Assembly (NCBI RefSeq): GCF_016907275.1
Contig: NZ_JAFBBP010000001.1
Location: 6,996,001 to 7,060,000, forward strand
DNA length: 64,000 nt
Direction of reading: 5' to 3'
DNA from: Micromonospora luteifusca
GTDB taxonomy: Bacteria > Actinomycetota > Actinomycetes > Mycobacteriales > Micromonosporaceae
Shown: in pieces, positions 9,215-17,372 of the stretch
Layout: each line of letters opens with the position of its first letter
Position numbering within the stretch: the stretch's first letter is position 1
Translations under genes and position numbers: made by a program
Notes under the pieces: generated by a model
The model's database searches: none
Told to the model about the DNA's origin: nothing
What the model saw: the letters and a program-made list of their open reading frames with translations, nothing else

Positions 9215-10282
9215 CTACGCGGCGACGGTGTCGGCGACGACGCAGGCGATGTTGTCCGGCGCCCCTGCGGTCTCGGCCAGACCGATCAGTGTCCGCACCG
9301 CCTGCTCGGGATCGGTTGCCGTGTTCAGCGTCGACCGCAGGTCGGCACGATCGACGACGGCGGACAGCCCGTCGGAGCACAGCAGGTACCGATCACCGGG
9401 CAGGGCGGTGCGGAGCGCAAGATCCGCCTCGGCCTGCTGGCCGCCGCCGAGGGCGCGCACCAGCACGGCGCGCTGCGGATGCGCGGCGGCCTGGTCCCGG
9501 TCGAGCCTGCCCTGCTCCACCTGGGCCTGCACCCAGGTGTGATCCTGGGTGAGCAGGGACAACTCACCGCCGCGCAGGAGGTAAGCCCGGGTGTCACCGA
9601 CGTGCACCAGGGCCAGTTGGGAGCCACTGAACAGCAGAGCCGTCAGCGTGGTGACCGGCTGGTACTCGTCGGTCTCCAACGCGCGCACGGTGCGCTCGGC
9701 GTCGGTGACCGCACCAGCGAGCATCGTCAGCAGGTCGGCGGCCGGAACGTCGGCCAGTTCCAACGGTCGCAGGGCGTCGATGGCGGCAGCGCTGGCGGCA
9801 GCGCCACCGGGTCCTCGCATACCGTCGGCGACGGCCAGCAACCGTCCGCTGGCGTACGCGGCGTCCTCGTTGCTGTCGCGCACGGCCCCGGTCTCACAAC
9901 CAGCGGCGTAGCGGACGGCAAGGGCGGGTTTCGCCTCAGACATGGTGGTGCCCCCTTCACACAGGTGGTCCACGAGGACGGTGGCGAGCCGCGCCCGAGC
10001 CGCGGTATCGGCGGTGACCTGCTGCCAGTACGCGGTGATCGCCTCCGCCGCCGCCGCCGGCTCCAAGGCACACACGGCGCGGATCTTCGCCAACGGCATA
10101 CCGATGCGGCGCAACTGGGCGACCAACCGCGCCAACGGCAACTGGTCCGGGTCGTAGAGCCGGTACCCGGACTCGGGATCGACCGCGGCCGGCGGCAGGA
10201 GCCCCACCTGGTCGTACAGGCGCAGCGCCTTCGGCGTCAGCCTCGCCGCCTGCGCGAACGCCCCGATGGTCAACAACTCCAC
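9215..10282 (-). CDS. MerR-type regulator fused to PP2C serine/threonine phosphatase
   Basis: A 355-residue two-domain protein. Residues 1-70 are a MerR winged helix-turn-helix (LTIGAFAQAARLTPKALRLYD, then SGYRLYDPDQL). Residues from about 115 to the end are a PP2C phosphatase with its metal motifs: DSNEDA, VADGM, HVGDTRAYLL, CSDGLSAVV and PDNIACVV. The start is the GTG at 10282, with AGGAGG eight bases upstream; a longer frame to 10459 would add residues not found in MerR domains. The architecture suggests a transcription factor carrying its own dephosphorylation activity; target and signal are unknown. It is divergent from the NAD-binding protein gene. Confidence 0.85.
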   Translation of the reverse strand: MELLTIGAFAQAARLTPKALRLYDQVGLLPPAAVDPESGYRLYDPDQLPLARLVAQLRRIGMPLAKIRAVCALEPAAAAEAITAYWQQVTADTAARARLATVLVDHLCEGGTTMSEAKPALAVRYAAGCETGAVRDSNEDAAYASGRLLAVADGMRGPGGAAASAAAIDALRPLELADVPAADLLTMLAGAVTDAERTVRALETDEYQPVTTLTALLFSGSQLALVHVGDTRAYLLRGGELSLLTQDHTWVQAQVEQGRLDRDQAAAHPQRAVLVRALGGGQQAEADLALRTALPGDRYLLCSDGLSAVVDRADLRSTLNTATDPEQAVRTLIGLAETAGAPDNIACVVADTVAA

Positions 10283-10342
10283 GTCGACATCCTCCTCGTG
10301 CCGGTCACCGTGACCGGTACGCACCAGGCTGGGGGTTACCCA

Positions 10343-10360
10343 AAGGTCAAGGTCAAGGTC
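10343..10360. promoter_or_regulatory. Triple AAGGTC direct repeat between divergent genes
   Basis: Three exact head-to-tail AAGGTC hexamers (10343, 10349, 10355) lie in the 150-base gap between the MerR-PP2C gene and the NAD-binding protein gene, 61-78 bases upstream of the MerR start. Read on the minus strand they give TTGACCTTGACCTTTGGG, similar to MerR-family operator and -35 sequences. An autoregulatory operator is plausible but unproven. Confidence 0.35.
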
Positions 10361-10432
10361 GCCGGCCAGGAAACCACCCCCGGCGCCCTCCAGCGTCGCC
10401 ACTGCCACCGACACCGCCGGTAGGTTGGGCGT

Positions 10433-11089
10433 ATGCGTGTCGTCATCGCCGGAGGCCACGGCAAGATCGCCCTACTGCTGCAACGCCACCTCGCCGGACG
10501 CGGCGACACCGCCGTCGGGCTGATCCGCAACCCCGCGCAGGCCGCCACGCTGCGCGCCGCCGGTGCCACCCCCGTCGTGTGCGACCTGGAACACGCCGAC
10601 GCCGCGGAGGTCGCCGCGCACCTCACCGACGCCGACGCCGTGGTCTTCGCCGCGGGTGCCGGCCCCGGCAGCGGCGCCGCGCGCAAGGACACCGTCGACC
10701 GGGGCGCCGCCGCGCTGCTCGCTGACGCCGCCACCCGCGCCGGTGTCCACCGCTACCTGCTGGTCTCCTCGATGGGCGTGGACGCCCCACCCTCCGCCGG
10801 CACCGACGACGTGTGGGCGGCGTACCTGCGGGCGAAGAAGGCCGCCGAGGACGACCTGCGCGGCCGCGACCTGGCCTGGACGGTGCTACGCCCCGGGCGG
10901 CTCACCGACGATGAGCCCACCGGCCGGGTCACCCTCACCCGACACGCGGGCCGGGGCGCGATCAGCCGCGCCGACGTCGCCGACGTCCTCGTCGCCCTGC
11001 TCGACGAACCAGGCACCACCGCAGCGACCCTGGAACTCGTCGGCGGGTCCACACCGATCGTCGACGCCATCCACGCCGTCACGACCTGA
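10433..11089 (+). CDS. NAD(P)-binding atypical SDR family protein
   Basis: A 218-residue Rossmann-fold protein of the NAD(P)H-binding, YwnB/YtfG-like atypical SDR type. The N-terminal MRVVIAGGHGKIALLLQRHL holds the glycine-rich nucleotide loop, followed by a DAVVFAAGAGPGSG segment and a YLLVSSMG strand. A classical SDR Tyr-x3-Lys is replaced by YLRAKKAAED. It likely binds NAD(P)H and reduces or senses a small molecule; the substrate is unknown. DUF1905 follows 21 bases downstream on the same strand. Confidence 0.83.
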   Translation: MRVVIAGGHGKIALLLQRHLAGRGDTAVGLIRNPAQAATLRAAGATPVVCDLEHADAAEVAAHLTDADAVVFAAGAGPGSGAARKDTVDRGAAALLADAATRAGVHRYLLVSSMGVDAPPSAGTDDVWAAYLRAKKAAEDDLRGRDLAWTVLRPGRLTDDEPTGRVTLTRHAGRGAISRADVADVLVALLDEPGTTAATLELVGGSTPIVDAIHAVTT

Positions 11090-11110
11090 CCGGCCCCACG
11101 GAGGAGAGCA

Positions 11111-11389
11111 ATGGACCCGCAACCACTCGACCACCGCTTCACCGCGCCCATCGAGAAGGACGGCGCGTTCGCCACCTACGTGACCGTGCCCGACTCCGCG
11201 GAGCTGCTCGGCACCCGCCGCGCCGTCAAGGTCACCGGGACGATCGACGGCCACCCGTTCAACGCCACCCTCATGCCCTCCGGCGTCGGCCCGCACTGGC
11301 TGCCCATCCGGGCCGCACTGTGCAAGGCCATCGGCAAGAGCGAAGCCGGCGCCGAGGTCACCTTCCACCTCGAGCAACGCCTCAGCTGA
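11111..11389 (+). CDS. DUF1905 domain protein
   Basis: A 92-residue protein consisting of a single DUF1905 domain: a small beta barrel with the family pattern VKVTGTIDGHPFNATLMPSGVG and a C-terminal GAEVTFHLE. A GGAGGAG lies just before the ATG. It is a short stand-alone form; in many bacteria the domain is fused to a YdeI-like OmpD-associated domain, which is absent here. Function unknown. It is probably co-transcribed with the upstream SDR-like gene. Confidence 0.85.
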   Translation: MDPQPLDHRFTAPIEKDGAFATYVTVPDSAELLGTRRAVKVTGTIDGHPFNATLMPSGVGPHWLPIRAALCKAIGKSEAGAEVTFHLEQRLS

Positions 11390-11434
11390 CCACCACGGGT
11401 GGGGTCCCCTCAGGTGACCCCACCCGTGCGGTGA

Positions 11435-12130
11435 TCACCGATGCTGGTGGCGCGGCAACTCCGACTGCCCCACCACACCGCCGACGAACGGCGCGCCCGG
11501 CGTCTCCGCCGCGATCCGGTCCATCGTGCGGGCCAACTGCTCACTGCCGTCGTCGAGATGCCGCGCCGCCGCCTGCATGTGCGACACCATCATCTCGCCG
11601 AAAATCCGCAACGCCTCGCGCGTCGCCACCGTGTCGTCGAAGCTCGACCCCGCCGCGCTGCGGTACTCCGTCACCGCCCGCTCCGCCTCCCGCTTCGCCT
11701 CCGCCTCCGCCGCGTGCATGTAACTCTCGTACTGCACCCGGGCGTACTCGGCGACCCGCCGCGCGTAGTCATGCGCCTGCGCGATGATCTGCTCCGCCTC
11801 CCGCTGCGCCGCGGACAGCAGATTCACCTCCCGCGCCGCCGGGACCTTCGCCGCCGCCCCCGTGCTCGGGATGACCCCGTGCCGGTGCAACTCCACCCGG
11901 TCGGTCAGCCGCTCATTCTCCGCCCGCAACGTCGCGATCTGCGTCGCCAGGAGATCCAACTCGTCGGCGACCTGCACCCGGAAGCGGTCCACGTCGGCGT
12001 TGTCATAGCCACGCCGCGCGAACGACGCGGCACCGAACTCCCACCTCCGGACCCGGTCGGAGGTCATCCGCACCTGCACACCGCCGGATACCTGTATCCC
12101 GTCGTACCGGCTGATCGGGGTCGCGCTCAC
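11435..12130 (-). CDS. DivIVA domain coiled-coil protein
   Basis: A 231-residue cytoplasmic protein. Residues 28-60 match the DivIVA N-terminal domain (FGAASFARRGYDNADVDRF), which recognises curved membrane. A long coiled coil follows (about 60-190), rich in Ala, Glu and Arg. It is likely a paralogue of Wag31/DivIVA acting in polar growth or cell-envelope organisation, not the essential copy, which normally sits in the ftsZ region. The GTG start at 12130 lies in the edge of a repeat element whose GGAGG supplies the ribosome site. It is downstream of the globin operon. Confidence 0.82.
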   Translation of the reverse strand: MSATPISRYDGIQVSGGVQVRMTSDRVRRWEFGAASFARRGYDNADVDRFRVQVADELDLLATQIATLRAENERLTDRVELHRHGVIPSTGAAAKVPAAREVNLLSAAQREAEQIIAQAHDYARRVAEYARVQYESYMHAAEAEAKREAERAVTEYRSAAGSSFDDTVATREALRIFGEMMVSHMQAAARHLDDGSEQLARTMDRIAAETPGAPFVGGVVGQSELPRHQHR

Positions 12131-12242
12131 CTGTGCTCGCCTCCGTTCGCGACTGCGGGGCTCGCAAGCTCACTCCTCGCGCTCACCGCGCCCGCCTTTC
12201 GTTCGCGACTGCGGGGCTCGCAAGCTCACTCCTCGCGCTCAC
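12131..12242. repeat. 56-bp intergenic repeat, two tandem units
   Basis: Two 56-base units fill the junction between the flavohemoprotein gene and divIVA. On the minus strand each unit starts GGTGAGCGCGAGGAGTGAGC and then has TTGCGAGCCCCGCAGTCGCG. A 16-base direct repeat (GCACAGGTGAGCGCGA on the minus strand, 12121-12136 and 12233-12248) brackets the two units. The stop TGA of the upstream gene and the GTG start of divIVA both lie in copies of GGTGAGCGCGA. The same core recurs at 63561-63700. Confidence 0.85.
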
Positions 12243-13420
12243 CTGTGCCCACCTCCCGAAGTGTCACCGACGGGCGCCTGCTGCACCGCCGTACGCCAGG
12301 CCGGGCCGTACCACTGATCACCCAGGCCTTCGTGGTGCACCTGACCCGCGTGGAAACCCGCCTGGCCCAACGTCTGGACCGCGTGCGAAACCATCTGGTC
12401 CGATCCGCACACGAACACGTGCCGGGAACGCCAGTCGCCGTCGGCCAACGCCCGGTCCACCGCTTGCACGAACTCCCCCGGCCGGTTCACATCGGCACCC
12501 ACCACGTAGGTCACCGTCAACCACGGGTACGACGACGCCATCTTGTCGATCGCGTCGCTGTCGTAGAGCTCGCTGCGGGAACGGGCCCCCACGTACAGGT
12601 CCACCCGGCGGCGGGAACCCTCCGCCGCGACCTGCTCCACCAACGCCTTCATCGGCGCCCAGCCGGTCCCCGCGACCAGCAACAACAGATCACTGGAACC
12701 CGCCGACCACAAGCCCAGTCGGTCTCCGACCGGTGCGGCCAGGTGGATCCGATCACCCACCGCCGACCCATACACCAGCCGCGACGACACCGCGCCGCCC
12801 GGCGCGGCCCGCACATGCAACTCCAGGGTGCCGTCCGCGCGGGGGGCGTTCGCCGGCGAGTAGTACCGCCACGAACGCACCGACGGGTGCGACACCCCGA
12901 TCGACTGACCCGGGGTGAACGGCAACAGGTACTGCGGACGCACCGTCAACACCGCCACGTCGAACGCCCGCCGCTCGTGCGCCACGATCTCGGAAACCCA
13001 CCACGGCGGGTTCACCGCCTCGGCGGCCTGCGCCGCCTCCGTCATCACCTGCGCGATCAACCCGTACGCGGCTGTCCACTCCTGAGCCAACTCGTCGGTC
13101 CACTGCTCCCCGAGGAAATGCTGCAGCGTCGCCAGCAGCGCCTCACCGACCGCCGGGTAGTGCTCCGCGCGTACCGCGAACTTGCGGTGGTCCGCGCCGA
13201 GGTCCTGCAGGAAACCCACCAGCTGATCCAACTGGTCCACGTTGGACACGATGTGCCCCAACGCGGTCACGAGGCGGTCCCGCTGCCCGGCCATGTTCGT
13301 CGGGAACATCTGCCGCGTCTCAGGATGAGCGAGGAACAACGTCGAGTAGAAATAGAGCGGCACCTGGTCGCCGTGGCCGGCGACCAGGGACCAGCTCTGC
13401 TTGAGTCGGGCCGCGTCCAC
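12239..13420 (-). CDS. Flavohemoprotein-like globin with FAD/NAD reductase domain
   Basis: A 393-residue protein with flavohemoglobin architecture: globin (about 1-135) with the proximal-His segment AEHYPAVGEALL, an FAD-binding barrel with RYYSPA (RxYS motif), and an NAD-binding domain with VAGTGWAP and VFVCGSDQM. Such proteins convert nitric oxide to nitrate with O2 and NAD(P)H in the cytoplasm. It starts two bases after the stop of the truncated hemoglobin gene, so both are on one transcript and likely cooperate in NO detoxification. Its stop lies in the first unit of a repeat. Confidence 0.9.
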   Translation of the reverse strand: MDAARLKQSWSLVAGHGDQVPLYFYSTLFLAHPETRQMFPTNMAGQRDRLVTALGHIVSNVDQLDQLVGFLQDLGADHRKFAVRAEHYPAVGEALLATLQHFLGEQWTDELAQEWTAAYGLIAQVMTEAAQAAEAVNPPWWVSEIVAHERRAFDVAVLTVRPQYLLPFTPGQSIGVSHPSVRSWRYYSPANAPRADGTLELHVRAAPGGAVSSRLVYGSAVGDRIHLAAPVGDRLGLWSAGSSDLLLLVAGTGWAPMKALVEQVAAEGSRRRVDLYVGARSRSELYDSDAIDKMASSYPWLTVTYVVGADVNRPGEFVQAVDRALADGDWRSRHVFVCGSDQMVSHAVQTLGQAGFHAGQVHHEGLGDQWYGPAWRTAVQQAPVGDTSGGGHR

Positions 13421-13422
13421 GC

Positions 13423-13821
13423 TCAGACGCCCGACCGGTTTCCGGAGGCCACCACCTGGTCCTGCACCTGCCCCAGCACGGTCTGCACGTCAGCGAGGAT
13501 GTCCGCCGGCACACCCAGCTCGGTCAGCGTCGCCGTCAGGTGCACGCCCACCTTCGCGTAGTGCTCCACCGGGATGTTCAACGGCTGGTGCGCCTCGGCC
13601 AACCCACGGCCGGTGTACTCGTTCGGCCCACCCAGCACCACGGTCAACATCAACGCCAGGTGCCGCCGCTGACCAGCCATGTCCACACTGGTGAAGTAAC
13701 CCGCCAAGTCCGGGTCCGCCAGCACCTTGTCGTAGAACAGCTCAACAGCCGCCTTGACCGAACTGGCACCGCCAATGCGCGCGTAGTGCGAAGCGGGAGC
13801 CGTTTCTTCCGTAACCGTCAC
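13423..13821 (-). CDS. Group I truncated hemoglobin (trHbN-like)
   Basis: A 132-residue heme protein of the 2-over-2 globin fold. It contains ELFYDKVLADPDL (B helix with the Tyr that ligates O2), the E-helix region GRGLAEAHQPLNI and the proximal His in VEHYAKVGVHL. Length and pattern match group I, whose mycobacterial member dioxygenates NO to nitrate. It is first in an operon with the flavohemoprotein, which could act as its reductase. About 260 bases without a gene lie upstream, presumably with the promoter. Confidence 0.9.
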   Translation of the reverse strand: MTVTEETAPASHYARIGGASSVKAAVELFYDKVLADPDLAGYFTSVDMAGQRRHLALMLTVVLGGPNEYTGRGLAEAHQPLNIPVEHYAKVGVHLTATLTELGVPADILADVQTVLGQVQDQVVASGNRSGV

Positions 13822-14081
13822 GGTAGTTCCTCCGGGGGGTGAAGGGTCCAGAACCGTGAGGGACCATAGCGTGTCAACCGCCTCCGGTCAGCGCCCCGGT
13901 ATCGGATTCCCGACAGGCGGACGAACACGCTCCGTCACCACTACCGGCTGGTATTTCCACAACCGGCCACCACAGCGACACCCACCGTATCCACAAGGGA
14001 GCGCACCGGCCTGTCAGGCCCTGCCACCGTCACCGACGGTCGCGAGAAAACCAATCGGAAAAAAACCGGAAAACGCGCCGC

Positions 14082-14678
14082 TCAGCCGGCCCGGCGCCGC
14101 GCCCGCCGCGCCGCCAACTCATCGCCCACCGGATCCGACTCCGGCGCCACCGCCGGCTCCACCGGGCCGCTCGTCGCCGGCTCCGCCGGCAGATGCGACA
14201 ACGACCCCTGGATCTCCTTGAAAGCCCCACCGATCGCGATCCCGAAGACACCCTGGCCACCCTGCAACAGGTCGACCACCTCCTCGGGGGACCGGCACTC
14301 ATAGACCGTCGTCCCATCAGAGATGAGCGTGATCCCGGCCAGATCCTCCACACCACGCGACCGCAGCGCCTCAATCGCCTTACGGATGTTCTGCAGGGAC
14401 ACCCCCGCGTCCAACAACCGCTTCACGACCTTCAACACCACCAGGTCCCGGAACGAATACAACCGCTGCGTCCCCGAACCAGAGGCGTCACGCACGCTCG
14501 GCACCACCAGCGTCGTCCGCGCCCAGTAATCCAACTGCCGGTAACTGATGCCCACCGCATGGCAGGCCGTCACACCCCGGTAGCCGACCGAACCGTCACC
14601 CTCAGCCGCCACAGCTGGCGACGAGGCACCCGGCTCGTTCAACTCTCTACCCGGATCGGAATCCTGCGGCTCGTGCAT
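14082..14678 (-). CDS. MerR family transcriptional regulator (Rv1830-like)
   Basis: A 198-residue regulator. Residues 35-110 hold a MerR winged helix (YRGVTACHAVGISYRQLDYWAR, then RLYSFRDLVVLKVVKRLL); the C-terminal part has no metal-binding Cys pattern, so it is not a metal sensor. It is the last gene of the block matching Mycobacterium Rv1822-Rv1830; the equivalent there is Rv1830. I chose the ATG at 14678, preceded by GGGGAGG; a longer frame to 14756 adds a non-conserved arginine-rich stretch. The Ala/Glu-rich tail after residue 165 is likely disordered. Confidence 0.88.
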   Translation of the reverse strand: MHEPQDSDPGRELNEPGASSPAVAAEGDGSVGYRGVTACHAVGISYRQLDYWARTTLVVPSVRDASGSGTQRLYSFRDLVVLKVVKRLLDAGVSLQNIRKAIEALRSRGVEDLAGITLISDGTTVYECRSPEEVVDLLQGGQGVFGIAIGGAFKEIQGSLSHLPAEPATSGPVEPAVAPESDPVGDELAARRARRRAG

Positions 14679-14862
14679 CCGGACAACCTCCCCGTCAGTG
14701 TGGCGACGCGTCGTTTCCGGGACGCGCACCCCTCGACAAGGAAACCCTATAGGCACCGTCAGGGGTTACCACGGAGGAACCGACGCGACACGCCGCGCAG
14801 CCACCGAGAAAGATCACCAACCGCACCGGAATCACCCACAGTGACCGCCGGGAGCAGCAGCC

Positions 14863-15327
14863 TCAGCCCGCGAAATCCTCCGGACGCACCTGGTCCAGGA
14901 ACTCACGGAACTTCTCCACCTCGTCCTCCTGCTCATCAGGGATGACGATCCCCGCCTCGCTGAGGACCTGCTCCGCACAACGAATCGGCGCACCGACACG
15001 CAACGCCAACGCGATCGAATCGCTCGGCCGCGCCGACACCCGCACCCCGTCGCCGATCAACAGGTCCGCGTAGAACACGTTCTCCTTGAGTTCGGTGATC
15101 TCCACCGCCTGCAAGGGCGCCTTCAACGCCGCCAACACGTCCCGCAGAAGATCATGCGTCAACGGCCGGGCCGGCTTGACCCCCTGCTGCTCATAAGCGA
15201 TAGCCGTGGCCTCGACCGCGCCGATCCAGATCGGCAGATAGCGGTCCCCCTCGACCTCCCTGAGCAGGACGATCGGTTGGTTGCTGGGCAGCTCCACCCG
15301 AACTCCGACCACGCTCAGCTCGCGCAC
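14863..15327 (-). CDS. Bifunctional nuclease family protein (DUF151)
   Basis: A 154-residue protein of the DUF151 (bifunctional nuclease) family, equivalent in position to Mycobacterium Rv1829. Family features are RELSVVGVRVE at the start, PIVLLREVEGDRYLPIWIGAVEA, DLLRDVLAAL and RPSDSIALALRVGAPI. Some family members have RNase/DNase activity in vitro; the cellular role in actinobacteria is not settled. I chose the GTG at 15327 with GGAGG five bases upstream; a frame reaching 15408 would add 27 atypical residues. It lies between two merR-type genes. Confidence 0.9.
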   Translation of the reverse strand: MRELSVVGVRVELPSNQPIVLLREVEGDRYLPIWIGAVEATAIAYEQQGVKPARPLTHDLLRDVLAALKAPLQAVEITELKENVFYADLLIGDGVRVSARPSDSIALALRVGAPIRCAEQVLSEAGIVIPDEQEDEVEKFREFLDQVRPEDFAG

Positions 15328-15512
15328 CGCCGCCTCCGTGTCGTTGTCACCTACGCCGCACCGCACCCTTCCCTGCACGGTACACGGACCGCGACACGGC
15401 CGTCCCATGCGCTACAGCACCACGTCCGCGCCAGAAAGGGGTTACCCCGGCAAGCCTACGGCACGCTTCCCGGAAGAGATCTTTCCGCTCAGCCACCGCC
15501 CGCCGGGCACCC

Positions 15513-16268
15513 TCACCGACCCAACGTCGAACGCAAACCCACCCGCACCAACGCCGCGTGCAACTGCTCCGACAACGCCACCAACTCACGCGCCGTCTCC
15601 GCCGCCCGCGCCCGCGCCGCCGGATCACTCTGCCGCGCCAACGGCGCCACCAACTGCGCGAACAAACCGACCTCACGGTCCGCCGCCGTCCGATAACCCC
15701 GCAGGTGCCGCGGCTCCAACCCGTACGACGCCAAACCCGCCACCGCCGACGCGATGATCAACGCGTCCGCGTCATACCACCCCGGCGGATCCGACACCAG
15801 CACACCGAGCCGCTCCAACTCCACAAGCGTCGACTCGTCGATCCCACTACGCGCCACCAGGTCCGCCCGGCCGAGTCGCACCTGCGACGACTCGGCCGGC
15901 TCCACCGACTCACGACCCGGCACCGCACCATCGGGACCAACCGCCACCAACGCCGGACGCGACCGCCCCGGCTGCTCACCGGACGAGTCCCACTCCGCCA
16001 ACTGCTCACGGATCACCCGCAACGGCAGGTACTTGTCCCGCTGCGCGGTCAACACGAACCGCAACCGCGCCACATCGTCCCAGCTGTACTTCCGGTAACC
16101 CGCCGCCGTCCGCTGCGGCTCGACCAGACCCTCGGCCTCAAGGAACCGCAGCTTCGAAATCGTGGTGTCCGGAAAATCCACCCGCAACTGCCCAAGCACC
16201 TCACCGATGCTCATCAGCGGCTGAGACCGAGCCGCCCCGGGTGACGTGGAGGCCGCAGGCTCGTTCAC
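15513..16268 (-). CDS. ftsR: MerR-like transcriptional regulator FtsR
   Basis: A 251-residue regulator equivalent to Mycobacterium Rv1828 and Corynebacterium FtsR, which controls ftsZ. Residues 15-90 are a winged helix of MerR type (MSIGEVLGQLRVDFPDTTIS, then RFLEAEGLVEPQRT and GYRKYSWDDVARL). A second helical domain follows after a variable linker (about 95-130) and ends LVALSEQLHAALVRVGLRS. The start overlaps the stop of garA by four bases (ATGA), showing translational coupling. Its target here cannot be seen, because ftsZ is not in the window. Confidence 0.9.
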   Translation of the reverse strand: MNEPAASTSPGAARSQPLMSIGEVLGQLRVDFPDTTISKLRFLEAEGLVEPQRTAAGYRKYSWDDVARLRFVLTAQRDKYLPLRVIREQLAEWDSSGEQPGRSRPALVAVGPDGAVPGRESVEPAESSQVRLGRADLVARSGIDESTLVELERLGVLVSDPPGWYDADALIIASAVAGLASYGLEPRHLRGYRTAADREVGLFAQLVAPLARQSDPAARARAAETARELVALSEQLHAALVRVGLRSTLGR

Positions 16269-16717
16269 CCCCGGCCGGCCTCCTCCTCCGGGCGCGGACC
16301 GGCGATGAACACCACCCGGAACTTACCGATCTGAACCTCGTCACCATTGCTCAGCGTGGCCGCCTCGACCCGCTCACGATTCACGTACGTGCCATTCAGG
16401 CTGCCCACGTCGCGCACCGTGAACGTCCCACCGTCACGGTGGAACTCCGCGTGCCGACGCGACACCGTCACGTCATCGAGGAAGATGTCACTGTCCGGGT
16501 GCCGGCCACTGGTCGTCACATCGTGGTCCAACAGGAACCGGGCACCCGCATTCGGGCCTCGACGAACCACCAGCAGCGCCATACCCGGCGGCAACGAACC
16601 GGACATCCGGCTCGGCACCACATCGGTGTCCGGCCCCTCCAGCACTTCGTCGAGCGAACCGAGATTGAGCGTCGAAGTGACGTCGAGTGGGGGGAACTCG
16701 TCGTCTGGCCGCGTCAT
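16265..16717 (-). CDS. garA: FHA domain protein GarA/OdhI
   Basis: A 150-residue regulator of central metabolism. The FHA domain (about 50-130) has the phosphothreonine-binding signature GRHPDSDIFLDDVTVSRRHAE and SLNGTYVN. The N-terminal tail has DVTSTLNLGSLDE, where T14/T16 correspond to the threonines phosphorylated by Pkn kinases in mycobacteria. Unphosphorylated GarA/OdhI binds 2-oxoglutarate dehydrogenase and glutamate dehydrogenase; phosphorylation makes the tail bind its own FHA domain. No such kinase is in the window. It overlaps ftsR by four bases; gcvH is 214 bases upstream. Confidence 0.92.
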   Translation of the reverse strand: MTRPDDEFPPLDVTSTLNLGSLDEVLEGPDTDVVPSRMSGSLPPGMALLVVRRGPNAGARFLLDHDVTTSGRHPDSDIFLDDVTVSRRHAEFHRDGGTFTVRDVGSLNGTYVNRERVEAATLSNGDEVQIGKFRVVFIAGPRPEEEAGRG

Positions 16718-16931
16718 GGGACCACCTCACGGATCTGTTCGGTCGGCGTCGGGTAATGGCGGGTCTGGCCGCCGGGCGCTCGTTCACCCGGCGGCTGGCT
16801 CCCCGTGCCCGGGAAGGCAATTCCGCAACGCTCAACTATTGGGTTCTCGGTCGACTGGGCGAGCCTAGCCAGCGCCGAAATGCAGGGCAACCGGACGCGC
16901 GCAGACAGCCCACGCACCGGAACAAGCACAC

Positions 16932-17312
16932 TCAGCCTTCGGTGATCTTCTGATAAGCGCCCGCCGTCAGCAACCCGTCCGTCGCCGTCGGATCATTCGG
17001 CGTGATCTCCACCAACCAACCCTCACCGTACGGATCAGTGTTGATCAGCTCAGGCGTGTCACCCAACGCCTCGTTGCGCGCCGAAACCGTACCGGCCACC
17101 GGCGCGTAGATCTCCGACACACTCTTGGTCGACTCGATCTCACCCAGCGAATCACCGGCCGCGACCACCGCACCCGCCTCGGGCAACTGCACGTACACGA
17201 TGTCACCCAGCGCGTCCTGCGCGAAGTGCGTGATGCCGACCCGGATCGAACCCGTGCCGTCACCCGCCACCCACTCGTGCTCGGCGGTGTATCGCAGATC
17301 CTCAGGAATCAC
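16932..17312 (-). CDS. gcvH: Glycine cleavage system H protein
   Basis: A 126-residue lipoyl carrier that shuttles the aminomethyl group of glycine between the P, T and L proteins. The lipoylated lysine is K63 in ESTKSVSEIYAP, with the usual HEWV near the start and GEGWLVEI near the end. The GTG at 17312 has AAGGA eight bases before it. It is placed between DUF881 and garA, as in Mycobacterium (Rv1826). The P protein is encoded 9 kb away at 5021 with its own riboswitch. Confidence 0.96.
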   Translation of the reverse strand: MIPEDLRYTAEHEWVAGDGTGSIRVGITHFAQDALGDIVYVQLPEAGAVVAAGDSLGEIESTKSVSEIYAPVAGTVSARNEALGDTPELINTDPYGEGWLVEITPNDPTATDGLLTAGAYQKITEG

Positions 17313-17372
17313 CAGACGCGTCCTTCATCCATCGGTGCCCCGGACCACCCGGGCCCGGCGCGGCCGCGCCGG

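Noticed and set aside
11441..13561. 706-codon plus-strand frame opposite divIVA and the globin genes
   Set aside because: No domain, Arg/His-rich, and antisense to three recognised genes.
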